DNA of 64,000 bases, taken from positions 4,104-68,103 of the forward strand of contig JBLMXQ010000118.1 in assembly GCA_050257855.1 (NCBI GenBank), read 5' to 3'. The position numbers and the translations under genes were made by a program. Within the stretch, counting starts at the first letter, position 1; each line of letters begins with the position of its first letter. Positions 1 through 8,415 of this stretch are shown here, piece by piece. Below the pieces are notes generated by a model. That model did no database searches and was not told the origin of the DNA. It saw nothing but the letters and a program-made list of their open reading frames with translations. Origin of the DNA: JBLMXQ01 sp050257855 (lineage in GTDB: Bacteria; Acidobacteriota; Vicinamibacteria; Vicinamibacterales; CAVVIG01).

Positions 1-529
1 CCGGCGACATGTAGTTCAGCGTGCCGATGAGCATCCCGGCCTGCGTCATGCCGGAGGCCTCGGCGATGCGCGCGATGCCGAAGTCGAGGATCTTCAGCTC
101 GCCGGTGTTGTCGACCATCGCGTTGGCCGGCTTCACGTCGCGGTGGATGATGCCGGTCTTGTGGGCGTAGCCCAGGCCGTCGGCGAGCTGCTCGACGAGC
201 TCCAGGCGGCGGACGATCGACAGCGGCTGGCGCGCCGCCACGATCTCGGCCAGCGTGTGCCCCTGGATGTACTCCATCGCGATGAAGGGCATCCCCTCGT
301 GCTCGCCGACGTCGAAGATCGTGACGATGTGGGGGTGGCGGAGGCGGGCGGCGGACCGCGCCTCGCGGGCGAAGCGTTCCCGGAGCTCCTCGTTGTCGCC
401 GAGCAGGAGCTTGATGGCGATCTGCCGATCGAGCGCGGGGTCCCACGCCCGGTACAGGACGCCCATGCCGCCCTGGCCGATGCGATCCAGAACCTGATAC
501 CGGGCGATCTGGGACGGGTTGCTCGTCAT
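1..529 (-). CDS. Ser/Thr protein kinase, N-terminal part (runs off the window)
   Basis: Eukaryotic-type (Hanks) Ser/Thr kinase; only the first 176 or so residues are in the window and the 3' end lies beyond position 1. The reverse strand from the ATG at 529 reads a glycine-rich loop (RIGQGGMGVLYRAWD), the ATP-binding lysine (IAIKLL), the catalytic loop HRDVKPAN and the metal-binding DFG (ILDFGIAR), in the expected order and spacing. The reading stops in the activation segment (GTLNYMSP). No transmembrane or sensor domain can be judged because the C-terminus is missing. The next gene on the same strand is a PP2C phosphatase, the usual antagonist partner, so a reversible phosphorylation module is likely. 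Confidence 0.93.
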   Translation of the reverse strand, partial: MTSNPSQIARYQVLDRIGQGGMGVLYRAWDPALDRQIAIKLLLGDNEELRERFAREARSAARLRHPHIVTIFDVGEHEGMPFIAMEYIQGHTLAEIVAARQPLSIVRRLELVEQLADGLGYAHKTGIIHRDVKPANAMVDNTGELKILDFGIARIAEASGMTQAGMLIGTLNYMSP

Positions 530-645
530 CCGCGGTTCGAAACCTGTGGTCCTGTTCGTCGCGAGTCCCGCGATCCTAACATGCCCGATGCGGGACGGCG
601 GACCCCGCGGGGACGGCCGTCCGGGGAGTGCGGCTCGCGCGCGGA

Positions 646-1404
646 TCAGCCGGCGTATCGCGCCAGCAGCAGCGTGATGTTGTCGCGGCCGCCGCGCGCG
701 AGGGCGCCGGCCAGCAGCGCGTCGGCCGCGCGTTCGAGGTCCGGTTCCGACACGATCGCCGACTGCATCTCCTCGTGCGGGATCGTCTCGTGAAGGCCGT
801 CGGTGGAGAGCAGCAGCACCTGCCCGTCGGCGATCTCGACGTCCCGGGCCGTCGTGTCGAGCTCGGAACGCGCGCCGATGACGGACGTCAGCACGCGGCG
901 CAGCGGATGCTTGTCGACGGCGTCGGCATCGAGGCTGGACTGCTCCTTCAGCATCACGACCCAGGAATCGTCCCGCGTGAGCTGGCGCAGCTCCGAACCG
1001 GCCAGCATGTACAGCCGGCTGTCGCCGACGCTGCAGAAGGTCAGCTGTCCGTCGGCGACGAGGCACGTGACGAGCGTCGTGCCCATGCCTCCGTACTCGG
1101 CGCGCTGGTCGGCCGCGCGGAACACGAGGCGGTTGGCGATCTTGGCCGCGGTGAGGAGACGGTTGGCGTTGAACGACAGCTTCGGGTCGATGCCGAACGG
1201 CCAGGTGAAGTCGCTCCCGGGCGCGCTCTTGCGCATGAACGAGTGGACCCCCTCGATGGCCATCCCCGCCGCCACTTCGCCGGCGTTGTGCCCGCCCATG
1301 CCGTCGGCGATCGCCAGGAAGCCGAGATCGAGATCCCAGATTCCGGCGTCCTCGTTGATTCGGCGGACCTTTCCCACGTCGGTTCGATAGGCGACGGTCA
1401 GCAT
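646..1404 (-). CDS. PP2C-family Ser/Thr protein phosphatase (Stp1-like)
   Basis: Metal-dependent PPM/PP2C phosphatase of about 252 residues, close to the usual length of stand-alone bacterial Stp/PrpC enzymes. Visible motifs: N-terminal TDVGKVRRINEDA, the metal-binding ADGMGGHNAGEVAA, the MGTTLV strand, SVGDSRLYML, LLSTDGLHE and the terminal GGRDNITLLLARY; the metal-chelating aspartates are all present. It lies just upstream of the kinase on the same strand, with a 116-bp gap, and probably dephosphorylates the kinase and its targets. The ATG at 1404 gives the canonical family N-terminus; an in-frame GTG at 1425 would add seven residues. Neither has a strong ribosome-binding site. Confidence 0.93.
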   Translation of the reverse strand: MLTVAYRTDVGKVRRINEDAGIWDLDLGFLAIADGMGGHNAGEVAAGMAIEGVHSFMRKSAPGSDFTWPFGIDPKLSFNANRLLTAAKIANRLVFRAADQRAEYGGMGTTLVTCLVADGQLTFCSVGDSRLYMLAGSELRQLTRDDSWVVMLKEQSSLDADAVDKHPLRRVLTSVIGARSELDTTARDVEIADGQVLLLSTDGLHETIPHEEMQSAIVSEPDLERAADALLAGALARGGRDNITLLLARYAG

Positions 1405-1486
1405 CGGGTTCCCGGGTTCCTCCACAGCCTACACGACCGGCCGCAATCCCCGAACGGGAAATTGTGGCGGACGGATTCCGATGCAC

Positions 1487-1492
1487 CATAAT
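1487..1492 (+). promoter_or_regulatory. -10-like CATAAT just ahead of the AAA ATPase start
   Basis: CATAAT matches five of six bases of the sigma-70-type -10 consensus and ends eight bases before the ATG at 1501, so transcription would begin at or within one or two bases of the start codon. A weak TTGTGG at 1462-1467 is spaced 19 bases upstream. No Shine-Dalgarno sequence precedes the ATG, which fits a leaderless transcript, a pattern repeated elsewhere in the window. Confidence 0.4.
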
Positions 1493-1500
1493 AGGCGCTC

Positions 1501-2757
1501 ATGAGCGACGCGGCGGCTGAAACCGGCAACGGGCGGTGGGAGGAGCTGGCCATCGAGGCCGGGCGGGTCTTCAGCCCGTCGGCGCCCATCGACAAGCGAT
1601 CGCTGTTCGCGGGCCGCGACGCGCAGATTCGCGCGCTGATCGACGCGATCAACCAGAAGGGGCAGCACGCGATCGTCTACGGCGAGCGCGGCGTCGGCAA
1701 GACGTCGCTCGCCAACGTGCTCGCGTCGTTCCTCGGCAAGCAGGCCGGACCGATCATCGCGCCCCGCGTCAACTGCGACGCGCTCGACACCTACTCGAAG
1801 GTGTGGCGGAAGGCGTTCGACCGGATCGAGCTGCAGCGCCCGGCGACGAAGATCCGCCTCAACGCGCCGCTCCAGCAGGAGACCTTCAAGGCGACCGAGC
1901 TCGTCGGCGACGGCGACTTCGGCCCCGACGACGTGCGGCGGGTGCTGGCGTTCCTGGGCAAGACGACGATGCCGATCGTCATCATCGACGAGTTCGATCG
2001 GCTCACGCCCGAGCGGCGGCGCCCCTTCGCCGACACCATCAAGACGCTGTCGGACTACGCCATCAACGCGACGGTGGTGCTCGTCGGCGTCGCGGAGAAC
2101 GTCGACGAGCTCATCGGCGAGCACGAGTCGGTCGAACGGGCGCTCGTCCAGGTGCGCATGCCGCGGATGTCCACCGAGGAGATCGAGCGCATCGTCGACA
2201 CGGGCTTGAAGAAGCTCGAGATGCGCATCCGGCCGGAGGCGCTCGCGCGCATCACGCTGCTCTCCCAGGGGCTGCCGCACTACACGCACCTGATCGCCCT
2301 GCACGCGGCGCGGGCGGCCCTCGAGGAGCGCACGCTCGAGATCACGGACGAGATCCTCGACCGCGCGATCGAGAAGGCGATCGTCGGCGCGCAGCAGTCG
2401 ATCAGCACGGCCTGGCACCAGGCGGTCGGCAGCGCGCGGAAGGACAGCCTGTTCGGCGACGTCCTGCTGGCCTGCGCGCTCGCCGAACGCGACCAGCAGA
2501 ACACGTTCGCGCCGCAGGACGTGCGCGGGCCGATTCGGGAGATCACCGGCCGCGCGTACAACGTCGAGAGCTTCGCGCCCCGCCTCAACGCGTTCTGCGA
2601 GCCGGCGCGCGGCTCGATCCTGCAGCGGACCGGCAGGGCGCGGCGCTACCGCTACCGGTTCTCGAACCCGCTCATGCAGCCGTTCGTGATCATGCAGGGG
2701 TTCCGCAGCGGAAAGATCAAGCCGTCGTTGCTGCCGCGCGGCAGGGTCGCGCCCTGA
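1501..2757 (+). CDS. AAA-family ATPase with C-terminal helical region (Orc1/Cdc6-like fold)
   Basis: Protein of 418 residues. Walker A is YGERGVGKTSLAN near residue 60 and Walker B is IVIIDEFDRL near residue 160, with a sensor-1-like region (ATVVLVGVAENV) and an arginine-containing stretch in the middle. The lid and C-terminal region (HQAVGSARKDSLFGDVLLACALAERD onward) resembles the winged-helix extensions of Orc1/Cdc6 and related STAND/AAA proteins. There is no signal peptide or membrane segment, so it is cytoplasmic. Its substrate is unknown. It starts divergently from the phosphatase gene with under 100 bp between them, but no functional link can be shown. The first residues are polar and disordered-looking. 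Confidence 0.85.
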   Translation: MSDAAAETGNGRWEELAIEAGRVFSPSAPIDKRSLFAGRDAQIRALIDAINQKGQHAIVYGERGVGKTSLANVLASFLGKQAGPIIAPRVNCDALDTYSKVWRKAFDRIELQRPATKIRLNAPLQQETFKATELVGDGDFGPDDVRRVLAFLGKTTMPIVIIDEFDRLTPERRRPFADTIKTLSDYAINATVVLVGVAENVDELIGEHESVERALVQVRMPRMSTEEIERIVDTGLKKLEMRIRPEALARITLLSQGLPHYTHLIALHAARAALEERTLEITDEILDRAIEKAIVGAQQSISTAWHQAVGSARKDSLFGDVLLACALAERDQQNTFAPQDVRGPIREITGRAYNVESFAPRLNAFCEPARGSILQRTGRARRYRYRFSNPLMQPFVIMQGFRSGKIKPSLLPRGRVAP

Positions 2758-2795
2758 GGCCGACCGCCCCGGCCGTGAATCGGAAACGGCGCGCG

Positions 2796-5210
2796 TCAGT
2801 GGACGACGCGGCCGGCGGCGAGCTCGGCGACGGCTTCGACCAGCGCGGCCGGCGGGACCGGCTTCGCCAGGTGCTTCTGGTAGCCGGCGGCGAGCGCCTG
2901 GCGCTGGTCTTCCGCCGAGGCGAACGCCGTGACCGCAGCGGCGGGGATGCGCGCCAGATGTGACGGCAGGCGCCGGATTTCCCGAATCAGCTCGTAGCCG
3001 TCCTTGTCGGGCATCGCGATGTCCGCGAGTACCACGTCCACCTGCGCGCTGGCGAGCATCTGGAGCGCATCGTCCGCCGAGCCGGCGGAGATGACCGTGG
3101 CGCCCCGCGTCTCCAGCGCGGAGGCCATCACTTCGCGCGCGTCGGGCTCGTCGTCGACGAGCAGCACGCGCAGGCCGGTCAGCGGCGGCCCGATCGCCGG
3201 CGCCGGCAGCGGCAGCACGTCGTGCCGGGCCGGGACGCGCGGCGTCGCCTCCGGCGCGCGCGCGATCGGCAGGCAGACCGTGAACGTCGTGCCGTGGCCG
3301 GGTCCCTCGCTGTTCACTTCGATCGTCCCGCCCTGCGCCTGCACGAGATGCTGCGCGATGAAGAGGCCGAGCCCGAGGCCGCCGGCGCGCCGGGACGTCG
3401 TGCTGTCGCCCTGGCGGAACCGCTCGAAGACGTGGGGCAGGAACGCGGGATCGATGCCGCTGCCGGTGTCGGCGACGCGGATCGCGACCGTCTGGTCCGA
3501 CACGATCGTGTCGACGACGATGCGGCCGCCGGCCGGGGTGAACTTGACGGCGTTCGACAGCAGGTTGAGGAACACCTGCTCGAGCCGGCGCGGATCGGCG
3601 ACGACGGCGACCGGCGCGAGGCGGTCGAGGCGGAGCTCGACGCCCTTGCCCTCGGCGAGCGGCATGATGGCTTCGACCGCGCCGCGCAGGCTGTCGCCCG
3701 GGTCGAACTCGCGCGGATCGAGCGCCGCGCGGCCGGCCACGATCTGCGACACGTCGAGGAGCTCCTCGATGAGGTGCGCCTGCCGCGTGGCGTTGCTGAA
3801 GAGCGCCTCGAGCGCCCGCGCCGTGCGGCCGGCGTCGAGCGTGCCGGCGCGCAGCATCGACGCCCACCCGAGCATCGCGTTGAGCGGCGTCCGCAGCTCG
3901 TGCGACAGCGTCGAGAGGAAATCGTCCTTCGCGCGATTGGCCGATTCGGCGTCCGTCCGCGCGCGCTGCGCCGCTTCGTAGAGCCGCGCGCGGTCGAGCG
4001 CCTGCGCGCAGTGCTGCGCGACCGAGCGGAGCAGCGCCGCGTACTCGTCGTTGAAGTTGACCGGCGCGGCGAAGTGGAACGACAGCACGCCGAGCACCGC
4101 GCCTTCGGCGACGAGCGGGAGCACGGCGGCCGATTCGTAGCCGCCGTCGGCCGCGAGCGCCGCCGAACGCGGAAAGCGCCGCTGCCACTCCCCGAGCGAT
4201 CCGACGAAGACGGGTTCGCGGGTCCCGGCGGCCGCCGTCACGCACAGCCCGGGATCGGCCGGAAACCGGTGCCACGCCTCGACGACCATCCGCGTGTATT
4301 CCTCGGCGTACAGCGTCTCGAACTGCCGCCCCTCGTCCGTGAGCACCGCCACGGCGCCCGCCGACGCGCCGACGACGGCGCGGCCGTTCCGGATGATCGC
4401 CTTGGCGACCGCGTCGATCGTGATGGACTCGGAGAGCGACGCGCTCAGCTCGTACAGGCGGGCCGTCCGGCCGGCGAGCGCGCGGTACTTGCCTTCGCTG
4501 TCCCGCAGCGCTTCCTCGGCGCGCTGGCGCTCCCGGATCTCGGCCGCGGCGCGGACGCGGAACTCCTCACCGTCGAGGCGCTCCCGTTCGGCGCGCTCGT
4601 ACGACAGCGCGCGCACGAGCGCGAGCGCCGTGTGGCGGCCCGCCGTCAGCATCATCTCCCGTTCGTCGCCGCTGAAGGTGCGCGGGCGGTGGAAGCTCAG
4701 GGCGACGACGCCGAGGGCGCGGTTGGCCGCGACGAGCGGGATGAAAACCGTGGACGCGTCGTGGGCGAACAGTTCGTCGGGCGGCGCTTCCGGGTAGTCG
4801 TTCTGCCGCGCCTCCGCCGACTCGATGACCACGAGCTCCCGGTGGCGGATCGCGTCACCGAGCGGCGTGTTCGGCGCGAGCGGCAGGCGCTGGGAGGCCG
4901 CAGCCGGCGGCTCGTACCCGATCGCGTGATCGATGCGCAGCGCGGGCTCGTCGTCCGTCGCCAGCGCGACCGCGCCGGCGGTCGCCTCGAACGCGTGGAG
5001 CAGCTCGGCGAGCGCGGCGCGCGTGAGCTCGTGGCTGGTGGGGGTGCGCGACAGCGCGGCGTTCAGATCGAGAAGGCTGGCGGCGCAAGCAAGCTTCTCT
5101 TCGGCGTCCGCGCGCGCCCGCCGCTCGGCCGCCAGCCGGGCGCCGATCTCGCGCGCGACCAGCGCGACGACCAGCACGAACAAAACTGCAATCAGCCAGG
5201 CAGATGACAT
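2796..5210 (-). CDS. Hybrid sensor histidine kinase with two GAF-like domains and a C-terminal receiver
   Basis: Protein of 804 residues. One N-terminal membrane segment (residues about 4-21) anchors a largely cytoplasmic protein. Two GAF-like regions follow (about 45-200 and 260-415), separated by a charged coiled coil. The kinase core has H-box SHELRTPLNAMLGW (His near 436), N-box NLLSNAVKFTP, and glycine boxes DTGSGI and GLGLGLF. The receiver near residues 680-800 retains DDEPD, the phosphoacceptor in LADIAMPD, and the KP pair in LAKPV. Phosphate is therefore expected to move from the His to the fused receiver; no output domain is attached. The gene diverges from the sigma-54 activator at 5375, but that regulator's own receiver lacks its acceptor residue, so a simple partnership is not obvious. 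Confidence 0.92.
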   Translation of the reverse strand: MSSAWLIAVLFVLVVALVAREIGARLAAERRARADAEEKLACAASLLDLNAALSRTPTSHELTRAALAELLHAFEATAGAVALATDDEPALRIDHAIGYEPPAAASQRLPLAPNTPLGDAIRHRELVVIESAEARQNDYPEAPPDELFAHDASTVFIPLVAANRALGVVALSFHRPRTFSGDEREMMLTAGRHTALALVRALSYERAERERLDGEEFRVRAAAEIRERQRAEEALRDSEGKYRALAGRTARLYELSASLSESITIDAVAKAIIRNGRAVVGASAGAVAVLTDEGRQFETLYAEEYTRMVVEAWHRFPADPGLCVTAAAGTREPVFVGSLGEWQRRFPRSAALAADGGYESAAVLPLVAEGAVLGVLSFHFAAPVNFNDEYAALLRSVAQHCAQALDRARLYEAAQRARTDAESANRAKDDFLSTLSHELRTPLNAMLGWASMLRAGTLDAGRTARALEALFSNATRQAHLIEELLDVSQIVAGRAALDPREFDPGDSLRGAVEAIMPLAEGKGVELRLDRLAPVAVVADPRRLEQVFLNLLSNAVKFTPAGGRIVVDTIVSDQTVAIRVADTGSGIDPAFLPHVFERFRQGDSTTSRRAGGLGLGLFIAQHLVQAQGGTIEVNSEGPGHGTTFTVCLPIARAPEATPRVPARHDVLPLPAPAIGPPLTGLRVLLVDDEPDAREVMASALETRGATVISAGSADDALQMLASAQVDVVLADIAMPDKDGYELIREIRRLPSHLARIPAAAVTAFASAEDQRQALAAGYQKHLAKPVPPAALVEAVAELAAGRVVH

Positions 5211-5311
5211 GGGGATGGCGCCGCCGCAAGATGCACGCCACGCACGAAGGCGCGGATTCTAGCACGTTTCGTTCCAGCCTCGCCGGCCTCGGCCGGGTAG
5301 AGTAGTCGCCC

Positions 5312-5341
5312 TTGTAGGGAAAGCCGACAGCCCGGTACAAT
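5312..5341 (+). promoter_or_regulatory. Candidate sigma-70-type promoter of the sigma-54 activator gene
   Basis: TTGTAG (5312-5317) and TACAAT (5336-5341) are separated by 18 bases. The -10 matches five of six consensus bases; the -35 keeps only TTG. The start codon is 33 bases downstream at 5375, leaving a short leader. This is the intergenic region shared with the divergent histidine kinase gene. Confidence 0.4.
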
Positions 5342-5374
5342 GGCCGCACGCCTTTCCGGACTGCAGAAACCTCG

Positions 5375-6778
5375 ATGAGGCCGTCATTTCCCGGCAGCCG
5401 CGGGATCGCCGGCCGCATCGTGGTTGCGACCGGCGATCCCGAGCTGAATCACGAGCTGGTGCGCCTACTGGCCGAGCACTCGCCGGACGCGAGCGCCGTC
5501 GGCGGGGTTCAGCTCGTCGAAGAGGTCAGCCGACGCCCCTCGCTCCAGCTGCTGATCATCGGGGAAACCGGCCCGGATTCCACCGCGCTCGACCTGCTCC
5601 AGGCCGTGAGGGAGCATCGGCCCGACCTCGCGGTGCTGCTCTTCAGCACCCGGCCGACGATCGAACACGCCACCGAGTCCATTCGGCGCGGCGTCGAGGA
5701 CTTCATCCCGATCCCGTACTCCGCCGAGGTCGTGCGCAAGGAGGTCGCGCGGATTCTGGAAGCCGCCGACCTGCACGATCGCCTCCAGCGCCTGGATCAG
5801 ACCGTCTCGCAGCGGTTCGGGTTCGAGCGCCTCGTCAGCGGATCGCGGCGCATGCACGCGGTGTTCGACCGCGCCAGGGCGGCGGCGCAAAGCGATACGC
5901 CCGTGTTGATCGTCGGCGAGACGGGGACCGGCAAGGAGCTGCTGGCGCGCGCGATCCACACGAACGGCCGCCGGTCGAAGCGACCGTTCGTTCCCGTCAA
6001 TTGCGCCGCGCTGCCGCACGACCTCGTCGAGAGCGAGCTGTTCGGCCATCGCCGCGGCGCGTTCTCCGGCGCTTCGACCGACCATCCGGGGCTCTTCGGC
6101 GCCGCCCACGGCGGCACGCTGTTCCTGGACGAGATCGGCGAGCTGCCGCTCGACACGCAGGCGAAGCTGCTGCGGGTGCTCCAGGACGGCGAGGTGCGGC
6201 CGGTCGGCGGCCTCGAGAGCCGGACGGTCGACGTGCGCATCATCGCGGCCACCAACCGCACGCTGCTCGCCATGCGGGACGGCGGCATGCGGCAGGATCT
6301 GTTCTTTCGCCTGTCGGTGCTGGTGATCGAGATCCCGCCGCTCCGCGACCGCCGCGAGGACCTGCCGCTGCTGATCGCCCATTTTCTCGCCGCGATCCGC
6401 GAGCGCAACGGCCGCCGCGTCGACGGGATCGATCCCGCGGCGCTCGAGCTGCTCGCGGCGTACCGCTTTCCCGGCAACGTGCGCGAGCTCGAGAACATGC
6501 TCGAGTCGATCAGTCTCGCGCTGCCGGCCGATCGCAGCACGATCCGTGTCGACGATTTCCGCGCCTGGCAGCGCCGGTGCGGCGCGGCCGGCGCGGAGCG
6601 ACCGCTCGACACCGGCGGCATGCCGCTCAAGCTCGCCGATCTGGAAGCCTGGGCGATCGGCGAGGCGTTGCGCCGCGCGTGCGGCAACAAGAGCGTCGCC
6701 GCGACCCTGCTCGGCATCTCCCGTGACACCCTGTACCGGAAGCTCCATGAGCTCAATCTGTCCGATTCTCTGACATAA
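5375..6778 (+). CDS. Sigma-54-dependent transcriptional activator (NtrC family) with degenerate receiver
   Basis: Protein of 467 residues with the NtrC layout: receiver-like domain (about 10-130), AAA+ domain (about 145-380), and Fis-type helix-turn-helix (about 425-462). The AAA+ core is complete: Walker A GETGTGKELLARAIH near 184, the sigma-54-contacting loop GAFSGA near 228, Walker B LFLDEIGE near 251, and sensor and arginine-finger regions through RELENML. The C-terminus SVAATLLGISRDTLYRKL is a typical DNA-binding helix pair. The receiver is unusual. Where the phosphoacceptor strand should read hydrophobic-D, it reads LLIIGETGPD, with no Asp at the acceptor position. The conserved Lys before Pro is replaced (DFIPIPY). 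Control by something other than phosphorylation, or constitutive activity, is inferred. Its likely target is the adjacent promoter at 6908. Confidence 0.93.
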   Translation: MRPSFPGSRGIAGRIVVATGDPELNHELVRLLAEHSPDASAVGGVQLVEEVSRRPSLQLLIIGETGPDSTALDLLQAVREHRPDLAVLLFSTRPTIEHATESIRRGVEDFIPIPYSAEVVRKEVARILEAADLHDRLQRLDQTVSQRFGFERLVSGSRRMHAVFDRARAAAQSDTPVLIVGETGTGKELLARAIHTNGRRSKRPFVPVNCAALPHDLVESELFGHRRGAFSGASTDHPGLFGAAHGGTLFLDEIGELPLDTQAKLLRVLQDGEVRPVGGLESRTVDVRIIAATNRTLLAMRDGGMRQDLFFRLSVLVIEIPPLRDRREDLPLLIAHFLAAIRERNGRRVDGIDPAALELLAAYRFPGNVRELENMLESISLALPADRSTIRVDDFRAWQRRCGAAGAERPLDTGGMPLKLADLEAWAIGEALRRACGNKSVAATLLGISRDTLYRKLHELNLSDSLT

Positions 6779-6789
6779 ACGAGCAACTG

Positions 6790-6816
6790 CCTGGCTGTCA
6801 GTTCTTTGCAGCCAGG
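6790..6816. terminator. Hairpin just after the sigma-54 activator gene
   Basis: Perfect eight-base arms CCTGGCTG (6790-6797) and CAGCCAGG (6809-6816) enclose an 11-base loop, starting 12 bases after the stop codon. There is no U-tract, so it may be a weak or factor-dependent terminator, or an element that insulates the regulator transcript from the downstream operon. Confidence 0.4.
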
Positions 6817-6825
6817 TTGTCAGAC

Positions 6826-6849
6826 TTTCGGACAGATAGTTTCGGACAG
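6826..6849 (+). repeat. Tandem 10-bp repeat, candidate activator-binding site (UAS)
   Basis: TTTCGGACAG occurs at 6826-6835 and again at 6840-6849, a period of 14 bases. The core TCGGACAG also occurs inverted (CTGTCCGA) at 6758-6765, inside the last codons of the activator gene. The tandem pair lies about 85-110 bases upstream of the predicted start of the -24/-12 promoter at 6908, the usual location for a sigma-54 activator site. Assignment to the neighbouring activator is an inference from position. Confidence 0.5.
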
Positions 6850-6907
6850 CGCTCGTCCGGAGTGCAGGATTTCCTCGACTTTCTACCGGCTGATCTCTTC
6901 CACGAAC

Positions 6908-6922
6908 TGGTCCCTCCATTGC
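6908..6922 (+). promoter_or_regulatory. Candidate sigma-54 (-24/-12) promoter for the electron-transfer operon
   Basis: TGGTCCCTCCATTGC (6908-6922) has the invariant GG and GC dinucleotides exactly ten bases apart and keeps the TGG and TTGC cores of the sigma-54 consensus. Transcription would begin near 6934, about 38 bases before the ATG at 6972. A sigma-54 activator gene ends 130 bases upstream and direct repeats lie in between. No good -35/-10 pair was seen in this interval. Confidence 0.55.
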
Positions 6923-6971
6923 GTGTTGTCGGGCGGCCCTCATCTCGACCGAGGGCGGCTTGGGGGCATCT

Positions 6972-8396
6972 ATGGATTCAGTTCACCAGACGCTACGCCT
7001 CGCCGGACGCGGCGTGGGGGTCCTGATCATTCTCGCCGCGACGGCGATTCCCGCGCGCGCGGTTCCCGCGTTCGCCCGGAAGTATCAGACGAGCTGCCAG
7101 ACCTGTCACATCGTCTTCCCGAAGCTGAACGCGTTCGGCGAAGCGTTTCGCCTGCGCGGGTATCGCATGCCGGGCGAGACCGAGGAGATGGTGAAGGAGC
7201 CGCCGGTCAGCCTTGGGGCGCCGGCGTACAAACGACTCTGGCCGCAGTCGGTCTGGCCGGGCGCGATCTCTCCGTCCGTGCCGCTCGCCGTCAACGTCAA
7301 GCTGGCTGACGTCAACACCTCCGCGCTCAACGACGACGGCAGCGTGACGACGGTCAACAACGACCTGCAGTTTCCGCAGGAGCTGAACATCTTCGGCGCG
7401 GGCACGCTCGGCGATCACGTCTCGTACTTCAGCGAGGTGACGTTCGGCCAGAACCCGGACGGCTCCGTGGAGGTCGAAATCGAGCATGCGAACGTCGCCT
7501 TCGACTCGCCCTTCGGGCCGGAGGACGCGTTCCATGTCCGCATCGGCAAGATCGCGCCCAACCTGGCCGACGGGTTCCAGGAGATGTGGATCGCGACCGA
7601 CGCCGGGATCGATTCGCTCTTTGCCTACAACCCGATCGGCGCGCAGGGCGGCACCGGGCTGGGCGGCGACGAGCTGACGCCGCCGTCGATCTCGCTGCCC
7701 GCGCTCGTCAACGGGATCGAGGCCTACGGCATCGTCCGCCACCGCGCGATGTGGGTGGGCGGCGTCGTCAACGGCATCGGGCCGTCCTCCACCGACACGA
7801 CGGGGCGGTTCGACGGCAACAACGCGAAGGACGTCTACGCGCGCTTCGACTACAAGGTCGGCGGCATGGGGCTCGACGGCGACACCGGCGGGCAGCCCTA
7901 TGTTCCCGAGAAGAACTGGCGCGACAACTCGCTGCGCGTCGGCGTCTTCGCGTATCGCGGCGACGGCGCGGGCATCGACTTCCCGACGACGACGGCAGAC
8001 GGAGTGGATACGAACATCCAGGACATGCACTTCCTGCGCACGGGCGTCTATGCCAGCGTCTTCTATCAGGACCTCAACGTGTTCGGCGCCTACCTGCACG
8101 GCACCGATTCGCTGAACCTGCTCGATCCCGGAACGAGCGAGCTGCTCGGCACGATCGAACCGAGCTACCACGCCTTCTTCACGCAGGCCGACTACGTGAT
8201 CTATCCGTGGCTGCAGGCGAGCGCGCGCTACGAGACGGTGACGCCGGGCGACCGCACCGTGCCGAGCCTCCGCACCGGCGTCCTGAGCCTGAGCGCGCTC
8301 GTCCGCGCGAACGTCAAGGCGATGCTCGAGTACCAGCGCGACCTGCGCGAGGGCCCGAACCACTCCCTCAACGGGATCGTGCGCTTTGCTTTCTAG
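6972..8396 (+). CDS. Secreted CxxCH-bearing beta-barrel-like protein (porin-cytochrome candidate)
   Basis: Protein of about 474 residues beginning with a hydrophobic signal peptide (through ATAIPARAVPA) and a single c-type heme motif soon after it (SCQTCH, in YQTSCQTCHIVFPKLN). The remainder has alternating-hydrophobicity, aromatic- and Gly-rich segments ending in a terminal beta-strand-like sequence with a C-terminal Phe (LNGIVRFAF), typical of outer-membrane barrels. It is the first gene of a long co-directional electron-transfer operon, so a role moving electrons at or through the outer membrane is plausible but unproven. I chose the ATG at 6972 because it gives a clean signal peptide; an in-frame TTG lies four codons upstream. 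Confidence 0.75.
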   Translation: MDSVHQTLRLAGRGVGVLIILAATAIPARAVPAFARKYQTSCQTCHIVFPKLNAFGEAFRLRGYRMPGETEEMVKEPPVSLGAPAYKRLWPQSVWPGAISPSVPLAVNVKLADVNTSALNDDGSVTTVNNDLQFPQELNIFGAGTLGDHVSYFSEVTFGQNPDGSVEVEIEHANVAFDSPFGPEDAFHVRIGKIAPNLADGFQEMWIATDAGIDSLFAYNPIGAQGGTGLGGDELTPPSISLPALVNGIEAYGIVRHRAMWVGGVVNGIGPSSTDTTGRFDGNNAKDVYARFDYKVGGMGLDGDTGGQPYVPEKNWRDNSLRVGVFAYRGDGAGIDFPTTTADGVDTNIQDMHFLRTGVYASVFYQDLNVFGAYLHGTDSLNLLDPGTSELLGTIEPSYHAFFTQADYVIYPWLQASARYETVTPGDRTVPSLRTGVLSLSALVRANVKAMLEYQRDLREGPNHSLNGIVRFAF

Positions 8397-8415
8397 ATTC
8401 GAAGGGAGCCACGTC

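Noticed and set aside
1429..4275. A 948-residue minus-strand frame across the AAA ATPase and histidine kinase genes
   Set aside because: Out of frame with both; very Arg/Ala-rich and without recognisable domains, while both overlapping proteins have full motif sets.
6791..6809. A second sigma-54 promoter (TGGCTG...TTTGCA)
   Set aside because: GG and GC are 13 bases apart instead of 10, and the bases belong to a hairpin.
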